From: Camillea tinctor
Taxonomy: Eukaryota > Ascomycota > Sordariomycetes > Xylariales > Xylariaceae
Direction of reading: 5' to 3'
NCBI GenBank assembly: GCA_022578605.1
Contig: MU394067.1
Coordinates: 620,001-684,000 of the forward strand
DNA: 64,000 nt
Every line of letters begins with the position of its first letter. Positions within the stretch are counted from its first letter, which is position 1. A program made the translations under genes and the position numbers. Of this stretch, positions 56,870-64,000 are shown in pieces. The notes beneath the pieces were generated by a model. The model had not been told where the DNA came from. It saw only the letters and a list, made by a program, of their open reading frames with translations, and searched no databases.

Positions 56870-59800
56870 CTATTCCTCCGCTGTCTTCGTCGCCTTCGTC
56901 CTCAACTTCATCAAGGCGTACACCAATGCATAAGAGCTAATGGCGAAAATAACAACTATACCCGCATCCCGCCATCCGTATTCGTAAGATAATAGGTTCA
57001 GAGACCTAAGATAGTCGCTGCCGTCGCGGTATTGGCATACCTTGCAGCCCGCCGTAGCATCCGGATTGATCAGGTTGCTGCTCGATCCGGCCATCTGCAT
57101 GTACGGCTCGAGGTACTGGGCGCAGGATGTTCCGTTCGGGGGGTCGAATATGGCGAACTCGCTTTCCTTGCAAGTGACATCTGTGCCCCACACATCGAAA
57201 ACCAACATACTGCCCATGAGGTAGTTGAAGGGGTTCATCCAGTACACCCAGTAGCGCCAGAACACATTGATCTGCGTGTACGGCACCAAGACACCACAGA
57301 ACGAGATGAGAACACCGAGGATGAACGGGTTAGTGAGCGAGGCGAACATGGCGTTGGGGGCGTACGCGGCGACGAACTGACCGATGCCAGTGTACACGAA
57401 CTCGTACATCAGCATGACGAAGAAGGTGGCACCGGCGCGATCAGAATCACTAGGGAACCCGACAGTGTAGTACCAGCAGACATAGTACAACACGCCGCAG
57501 ATACAGAGATACGGAATCTCGGAGACGACGAGACCAGTCACGAAGGCGACCCACGAGTACATCTTGGATTTCTTCTCACGCGTCTCGAAGATATCGCGAC
57601 GCTCGATGAAGAGGGGCTGCAGCTGGCTGAGCACACCGGGAGCCACGAAGATGAAGTTGAATATGGTGAAGAGCCGCATTTGCAGGTCGCCCACGGAATC
57701 ACCGATCATCCAGAAGGAGAAGCCGTTGAACAATGCGTTGGTGATGTGCAGCGTCATCTTGTTGTTCGTGTAGTCAGTGTTGCGGTACAGGGAGATGCTC
57801 ATTCGCTGTGTGACGGCCTTGATCTGGGCGGATAGAGGCATAGCAAACTCGTGACCATCGTCGACAGTTCCTGGGGGCTTCGCAGCGGCTTCTGTGATGA
57901 TCCGGTCGACTTCGGCCGTGACGGATTGGTACTCTGGGGAGTTCCTCCAGACCTCGTTCCAATCGCGACCCTGGGAAAGGTGTCCCGAGACAACATCAAT
58001 CATGTGTTCAGCAGGGTTAGCATCCTCGGGGCATGGCGCATCGTATCGTCCGAAGTACTCCTTGACCGTAGCTCCGTTGTCTCCAATGTCTCCAAAGTAG
58101 ACAGTCTTGCCACCTTTAGCCAGGAGGAGCAGGGTGTCGAATTGAGCAAAGAGCTGGGCAGAGGGCTGATGGATAGTGACGAGAATAGCCTGGCCGACAT
58201 CTGCGAGCTTGCGAAGGAATCTGACAGTGTTGTAAGCTGATTGGCCATCCAAACCAGAAGTCGGTTCATCCAAGAAGATCAAAATACTGGGCTTGGAGAC
58301 CAGTTCCACACCAATAGTAACCCGCTTTCTTTGCTCGACCGTCAAGCCAGCACCGACACGACCGATGAGTGTGTCAGCCAGATCGTGGAGTTCCAGGAGA
58401 TCAATGATCGTGTCGACATATTTCAGCTTCTCTTCGCGAGGGACGTTTCGGGGCTGTCTCAGGAGCGCAGAAAACTCGAGTGCCTCGCGGACCGTAGCAA
58501 AAGGTTCGTGGACATCTAGCTGTTCACAGTATCCAGCTGACCGTTGGAATGACACGGGCAGAGGCCGGCCATCGACCATGATCGATCCGTGAATGGTACC
58601 TTCGGTCTTCCGCTGAGCCAGAACGTCAAGAAGTGTGGTCTTGCCTGCACCAGAAGCGCCCATCAAGGCTCCCAACATTCCTGGCTTGACCCATCCCTGA
58701 ACATTGTCTAATAGCACGCGATCGCCATGAGGTGTCTTAACAGTGTAGGAGAGATTCTTCCAAGTGAACACCGAGGTGTTCTGAACGAGGTTATCGGACT
58801 TCGGGGTCGTGTCGGGGGCTTCAGCGGCTGTTTCATCTCCGCTGCGATACTCGCTGTCACTCTTTCTTCTCCCTTCCAGTTCAATTTGATTTTCTAGATC
58901 GCGCTTTTGGTGTGCCAAATGTTCCTTGGCCTTCTCCCGGGGAATCAAAAGGGTGGAACCACCTTCGGAGACCGAGCGCCATTTCGAAGTATTGTAGATA
59001 GTGATGACGACGAATAGGAACCACCACGCCCAGACAATACCGAAGTTCCGCCATAGATGATCGTGACTGTATGAGAGAGATGCCAAGTAATCGTCGCCGC
59101 TTACCCAAGATCGACCTTGGATCGCACCACCCACTCCGGCGCAGGATACAGGTGACGAGGAGTCATAGCCGGGACCGGATGGAACAAGGTTAGTATTGAC
59201 GCATTCGATGACTTTTCCGTGGAATTCATTCGAGAGAAGCGCGTCAAATGCGTAAGCGAGAGGGTCGATCCAGAACAGCCATACAAACCACGGATGCATT
59301 TGAGGCTTGGTAATCATATATCCAGTATACATGACGGATACCATAATAATCAAACCAGAGACTTTGGATGCACCATCGAAGGTATCGAATGCAGCGCCGA
59401 TAGATCGAAACATAGCCGTTACGCACTACTCCTGTTAGTAAATCCTATCATATAAAAGACAATTATTTCAGAGGAAAGAGATATACCATCGTCGTTGCAA
59501 ATAGAATGACCCAATAGGTGAAGAAAGCGCTCGCCGACATTGTGAGACCCACCATGAAGTAAATCACGAGGGAGAAGATAGAGATCTGAAGAAAGATGAT
59601 TGGGATGTCTGCCGCAATCTGGGCAATGCAGAAGGCGGCGGGATGGAAGAAGGCGAAGTGTTTGTGCTTGAGTAGGACGGGACGGCCACTGAAGGAATCT
59701 GTGACCTCAGACATGGACAAAAGGGAGTTGTACAGTAGAGAGAAGAACAAGGCTCCGGACTTGACGAAAAGACCACTTGAGTTGTCTGGGGCATTGTAAA

Positions 59801-61184
59801 ACAAGGATCCGGAAATCAGTGCTTGAGCGAGAGTAGAAATTTGTTTGATAAACAAGGTGGCCTTGTCTCCCCATATGATCTGGTACTGACGAGAGACACA
59901 TGCCCTGACTTGATCTATGTAACTGACAGTCAACGGACTTCCCGAGAAGAGCCGGTGGTCTTGTTCGATAGCGACGCCTTCTTGGAACAGCTTCGTCTTC
60001 TCCTTCGCCTCGTTGGATGTAGGGAAGCTATATTCCTGTATCATGCGCGAATGGATATCGGAGTTATTGTATATATCGCGAAGAGCATCGGCGGTTCGCG
60101 GAAAAGATTTCTGCTTCTCGGGTCGCACTTGACGCTCTGTTGGCACAGTGACACCGGTAAGGAAATCGGCAACATTGGCACCCTCCTGGCAGATGAAGCC
60201 CAACTCTTCCATAAAAGGCCGGGCCTCAGTCATAGGGCCGTAGTAGATCTCCTTCCCTCCATCGAGCACGAGGACTTTGTCGAAGAGGTTGTAGATTCCG
60301 TTGCCGGCTTGGTAAAGTGTGACAATAGAAGCTAGACCTAATATATCCGTCAAGGCTCGAATCGCTTTCGTATACTCGAGTGCACTATTTAATGTTTAGT
60401 TATTGGATTATTTGTAGATACGAATATAGTAAACTCACGTGCTAGCATCCAGACCTCTGGTACTGTTATCCCAACAAAAGACTGAAGCTCTAGTGGCCAT
60501 ACACTCGATAATGGAAACTCGTTTCCTCTCTCCACCCGACACACCTCGGACGAATTCGTTTCCAATTTTCGTGTCTTGGGTGTGTTCAATGCCCATAGAC
60601 CTGAGAAGGAAATTCCTAGTCTCCTCTTGGAACTCGTCTCCTGAATTTACACCATTGGGAAGCTTGTGGGGGATTTTGAGACGAGTCGCAAAGTCCATAG
60701 TCTGGCCTGCAGTGAGGGTTGGGAAGAACAATTCTTCTTCCGTGTTGATCACAATCTGGCCTTCGTATCGCTTGGCTTCGGTGGCATCCATCGAGCCATA
60801 GTGAACGTCGCCTTCGATAGACTTATAGCCCTTCCGCCGGTTTGCGAGCAGGCTGAGCAAGGTCGTACATCCTGATCCGGGCCGGCCTAGAACCAACAAC
60901 ATTTCTCCCGGCTTGACGCAGCCATGGGTGTTGTTAAGAATAGTCTTCAACGCTGGTTTGTGCCGGGATTCTGTAAACTGTTTGAATATATTGAACTGAG
61001 AACCGGTATTCTCATGAATAGTCGCATCGGCACTGACAGCCTTCACGGTAAGGTTCTGCCAGGTAATTCCTAGTTCTCGCGGTGGAAGGCTAGATCGTTT
61101 GTCACGTTCCTGGAAAGCCTCAACTTCCGGCTTCATCACCCAGGCATCGCCGTCGTTAACGGGAAGAGTGTCGTTAGACTCCAT
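56870..61184 (-). CDS. PDR-type ABC transporter (ABCG, full size)
   Basis: Predicted 1399-residue plasma-membrane exporter of drugs or lipophilic compounds. Exons are 61184-60439, 60384-59487 and 59425-56870; introns are 54 and 61 nt and the lengths sum to a multiple of three. Layout is NBD1-TMD1-NBD2-TMD2. NBD1 has the usual fungal [11 protein letters not shown] (Cys for Lys in Walker A), [10 protein letters not shown] and [17 protein letters not shown]2 has [34 protein letters not shown] (degenerate signature), [20 protein letters not shown] and [11 protein letters not shown]. The TMDs have six-span blocks, and a large Cys-bearing loop precedes the last span. The N-terminus is shorter than in CDR1-like proteins. 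Transport is driven by ATP hydrolysis. The gene is divergent from a Zn2Cys6 regulator, a common detoxification or cluster pairing. Confidence 0.93.
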
Positions 61185-61299
61185 GGTACCTAGATGTCTC
61201 TTGGATTTGTCTTGACGGCTAAGGGGGCGAGCACCAGGAGATCGGTTGAGAACAACTCAAGATGACCTGGACCAGGAAGGCCATAGCGGATTTATATAA

Positions 61300-61318
61300 T
61301 CTCGGCATAATACCGAGA
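61300..61318. promoter_or_regulatory. TCTCGG-N7-CCGAGA inverted repeat
   Basis: Perfect 6-bp arms (TCTCGG / CCGAGA) around CATAATA, about 115 bp upstream of the transporter start and beside its TATA box. CGG triplets in inverted orientation are the standard half-sites of Zn2Cys6 dimers. Binding is inferred. Confidence 0.5.
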
Positions 61319-61583
61319 AAATGCCTTTTCTATGTTGGTTTCCATGCTACATTCTCTATATCACGGAAAGTCGGGGCTCGTCAGTCTCCTAGTGGATTCG
61401 TCATTTTCACCCGAATATCTCGAGACGGTGGTCATATCTGAAAAGCACCGATATCTCCAGCGGGCTCGGTCTGTCAGATCGGAGTACCCTCTCATCTTCG
61501 GTTGGTTAAACTTTGGGTGTGTATCTGCTAGCTGCTACATGAGTCGGCGCCCAGGTTACTCCTGTCGGCAGCCCTATCCCATC

Positions 61584-61594
61584 TCCACGGTGGA
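61584..61594. promoter_or_regulatory. TCCACGGTGGA palindrome
   Basis: Perfect 11-bp palindrome around a single G or C, with GTGGAT...ATCCAC continuing downstream (to about 61615). Possible regulator site. Confidence 0.35.
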
Positions 61595-61630
61595 TTCTCA
61601 TCACAGAGGATCCACATGTTGAAACTCCCT

Positions 61631-61645
61631 CCGCTTAGTAAGCGG
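61631..61645. promoter_or_regulatory. CCGCTTA-G-TAAGCGG palindrome (site 1)
   Basis: Perfect 7-bp arms around one base, containing CCG and CGG at its ends (CCG-N9-CGG). The matching site is at 61722-61736. Confidence 0.6.
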
Positions 61646-61721
61646 TCTTGAGTCGTGTCCGAGCTGATTTGTTACGGGCGAAGTCAGGGTGTCCGTGCGT
61701 GGAGCTGGGTCAGCCCATCGT

Positions 61722-61736
61722 CCGCTTAATAAGAGG
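61722..61736. promoter_or_regulatory. CCGCTTA-A-TAAGAGG near-palindrome (site 2)
   Basis: Same sequence as site 1 except for the central base and one C-to-A change in the right arm. It starts 91 bp from the start of site 1. Confidence 0.55.
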
Positions 61737-61957
61737 AGGGAAAAGGGTCTTACACCCATCACGAGTTGGTCGATTCTGTCCTGCCTCCGTACCTAGCTTT
61801 CTCACTAGCTGAAGTCAGAGTCACCTAACATAGAGTACATTGTTGTATAAGCCCTCCTATTACTAATAATTCCAGCCTACTATCTACTCTTTAAACTACC
61901 TCCTTGCTGCCCAGACCAGGCTATGAGAAGGACGAGACAAGCATAACATCCGGTGTA

Positions 61958-64000
61958 ATGCATACACCACCGGTAAATGCAAGGAGGCGAGCCTGTGATG
62001 CATGTTTTAGGCGCAAGGTAAGCATTCCTTTATCCTTTGTCTAATCGCTACTTACCTACCATTATTTGTCTACTCAAAGATAAAATGTGACGGTGCAACG
62101 CCTCGATGCGATTGGTGTAAACATCATAACCTAGCTTGCACTTTTAGTCGTCCCGTACGCCTAAGGAAGAGTGCTAAATCTGGAAAGTGTGTCGTCCGGC
62201 TCTTGCGATATCACTTTTTGCTGTAGACTAACACGCGATTTATATAGGCACGGTCATGAGGACGCTTCGGGCGAAAGCTCATCAGTATCGTTTGATCAAC
62301 TTAATCTGGCCCTCCCCTCCCCAGGACCATCATTAATCCACGATGGGCACGACCTGTCCAATTTTCATATGGGGAGCTCCTCGAGCCCGTCCCCCGCTGC
62401 ATCCAGTGCCTCGTCTCCGCCGCCCTTTGGATCGCTTCATTTCGCCGGCTATCATCTAGGTACGGTTTCCACATTAAATGGCATGCCCTTGTTCTCCCCC
62501 AATGGCCAAAGGTGGATACAAGCTCGAACCGGCGATAGTCCCGCCTTTCCCAAGTTAACCGGGGCCCCTTGGGAGAACAGGTCTGTTCAGGAGGCATTCC
62601 TTCATCCTATCTCCAACTTAGAGCTTCCGGATCGTAAAGTCACAGAGGAGTACTTTTCGATGTTCTGCACTAGAGGGCTTCAATTCGTATTCCCAGTCGT
62701 CGACCCAGTGATGTTCAAGGACACTATCGATGATGCATATGAACCTTGGGAAATTTCGCCATCAATAAAAATTGCTAGTGCTAAGGCATGCGTGCTCTCA
62801 TTTCTCTCGTTTGTCTCCTTAATGGAAGGCACCCTTGAGTCTGCCCCTATTGACTGCGATACTTGCGCAATAAAGGCGCAACATCTTTTGCCCCAAATTT
62901 TCCTAGAGAATAACATCATCACGGCGCAGGTAGGCCTTATGCAGGTAAATCCCCCCACCTTCGATGCTTGTTCCCTCTGGACTTTCAATAACATTTCAGT
63001 GCATATACCATCTCTTCTCCGGCAAGTTGCAAGCGGCTTCCATTTTCCATGCTATGTCGTGCCAAATGATGTTCATGCTCGGAGCCCATTTACACCACTC
63101 ACTTATCGAGCCGTCTCCAAGAGGAATAGAAGCCCCGGAAAATCGTTCTTGGCGAGTGAAAGCCCATCTGCGGAAGCTTTTTATAATGGCTTACACATTC
63201 GATAAGGATATCTCACTACGTACAGGACAGCCGCCTGTGATAAAAGACGAACATTGTGATATTATGCATCCGACAATGAAAGATGATTTGCCACCCCACA
63301 TGGCGTCTACTAACGAGCCTCTATGGCTATTTATTCCAGGTGGCCTTCAGCTTAGCACGATAAAGTCCAAGACTTTTGAGCTGCTCTACTCAGTAGATGC
63401 CCTTCGAAAGTCTGACGCGCAGCTCCTCAGGGATATAAGAGAGCTTGACGACCAACTCGAGGAATGGCGGATTTCGACTGATCCGGAAATCCGGCCTAGC
63501 CTTTCTTGCCGTCCTGGAGATGCTCGTGTGTATCCTGAGGCTTCCTTTCCTCGGAAGATGTACATCATCATCACCAATTTTGAGTATTACCACCTTGTGG
63601 CAGCTATACATGGCACAACTGGGAGATGTCGAGCATGGAATGATAGTGGAAGCGGCGAAACGGAAGGCGTTAGTTCCAGTCTAGCTCTGTGTGTGGAAGC
63701 AAGCCGATCGACTCTTATTTACTTACGCGCAGCTATTGACTCACTGGCTGGGGAATCTTTCTGGTCAGTCCCTCGCAAAACTTTAACTCTGCTCTAACTT
63801 CTCATACGAGTTACAGGATGATTTTGTTCTACCCCATGTCAGCTGTTTTAGCCATTTTCTGTAATATTTTGTTAAATCCACTGTGTCCATCATCCCGAGA
63901 CGACCTCGAAATTCTCAACAGCGCTCCCGAACTTATTAGAAGCTTGCGTATTCGTCGGCTATCCCCACAGGAGATTTCACATATGAAGATGGTTGAGGAT
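61958..64000 (+). CDS. Zn2Cys6 fungal-specific transcription factor (3'-partial)
   Basis: Exons inferred are 61958-62017, 62080-62186, 62248-62944, 63000-63763 and 63817 onward past the window edge; all introns are GT-AG of 53-62 nt and all phases agree. The first two exons form the binuclear zinc cluster: CDACFRRKIKCDGATPRCDW, then CKHHNLACTF (C-X2-C-X6-C-X6-C-X2-C-X6-C). A basic stretch (RPVRLRKS) follows. The middle holds the fungal trans-activation-like domain with HLFSGKLQAASIFHAMSCQM, AYTFDKDISLRTGQPPVI and SFW-MILFYPMSAVLAIF (join at 63763/63817). The protein probably binds CGG triplets as a dimer and regulates the adjacent transporter and itself (inference). The C-terminus is beyond 64,000. 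Confidence 0.88.

Larger units (their letters stand above)
61185..61957. promoter_or_regulatory. Shared divergent promoter of the ABC transporter and the Zn2Cys6 regulator
   Basis: 773 bp lie between the two start codons. A TTATATAAA TATA box for the transporter is read on the minus strand (about 61290-61298). Several CGG triplets and palindromes fill the middle, listed separately. No open frame here has coding features. Confidence 0.75.

Noticed and set aside
1..64000. CRISPR array, operons or ribosome-binding sites
   Set aside because: The introns and gene organisation are eukaryotic; no regular direct-repeat/spacer array was seen.

Overview
The window looks like nuclear DNA from a filamentous ascomycete (Pezizomycotina). 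Genes are single transcription units with short introns (about 50-85 nt) that have GTRNGT donors, CTAAC/CTGAC-type branch sites and YAG acceptors. Gene families are typical of moulds: a GH18 chitinase, an M35 deuterolysin, a LysM protein, a PDR/ABCG transporter, a Zn2Cys6 regulator, an AsaB/CmcJ-like oxidase and a SET protein. GC-rich genes sit in AT-rich, repeat-littered spacers, and many repeat copies differ by C-to-T/G-to-A changes, as expected from repeat-induced point mutation (RIP). The species cannot be fixed from the sequence alone.

Layout. 0.5-2.1 kb: a family 1 glycosyltransferase. 2.1-10.2 kb: a gene-free stretch with a dense series of foldback (MITE-like) elements and a degenerate minisatellite. 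10.2-11.2 kb: a four-exon BTB/zinc-ribbon gene, easy to miss because its exons are in different frames. 14.7-16.1 kb: secreted GH18 chitinase. 17.7-19.0 kb: multi-span membrane protein with a paralogue at 51.3-52.6 kb. 20.0-20.4 kb: small charged protein. 22.1-23.0 kb: AsaB/CmcJ-like oxidase. 25.4-26.1 kb: nucleoside monophosphate kinase. 26.4-28.5 kb: SET-domain protein with an extra 5' exon. 30.1-31.0 kb: single-span membrane protein with a Cys-rich ectodomain. 32.4-33.3 kb: secreted DUF8021-like protein. 33.7-35.0 kb: zinc alcohol dehydrogenase. 35.2-39.4 kb: an LTR-flanked block of almost pure A/T. 39.8-42.0 kb: a decayed C-terminal fragment of a large chitinase abutting a LysM ORF on the other strand. 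42.4-43.7 kb: a frameshifted F-box-like gene. 44.6-45.1 kb: small unknown protein. 47.6-48.9 kb: deuterolysin. 49.5-50.2 kb: decayed kinase-like fragment. 52.6-56.9 kb: gene desert with two possible relics. 56.9-64.0 kb: a PDR transporter and a Zn2Cys6 regulator (running off the right edge), divergently transcribed from a 773-bp shared promoter.

The most coherent functional unit is this last pair. The shared promoter holds a perfect CCGCTTA-G-TAAGCGG palindrome, a one-mismatch second copy 91 bp away, and a separate CGG-N7-CCG inverted repeat near the transporter. This is the arrangement expected if the regulator controls the transporter and itself. The other genes look like independent accessory genes scattered among repeat-rich, RIP-affected DNA, not one biosynthetic cluster. 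Exon joins were inferred by eye from splice signals and frame and have not been confirmed with transcripts.
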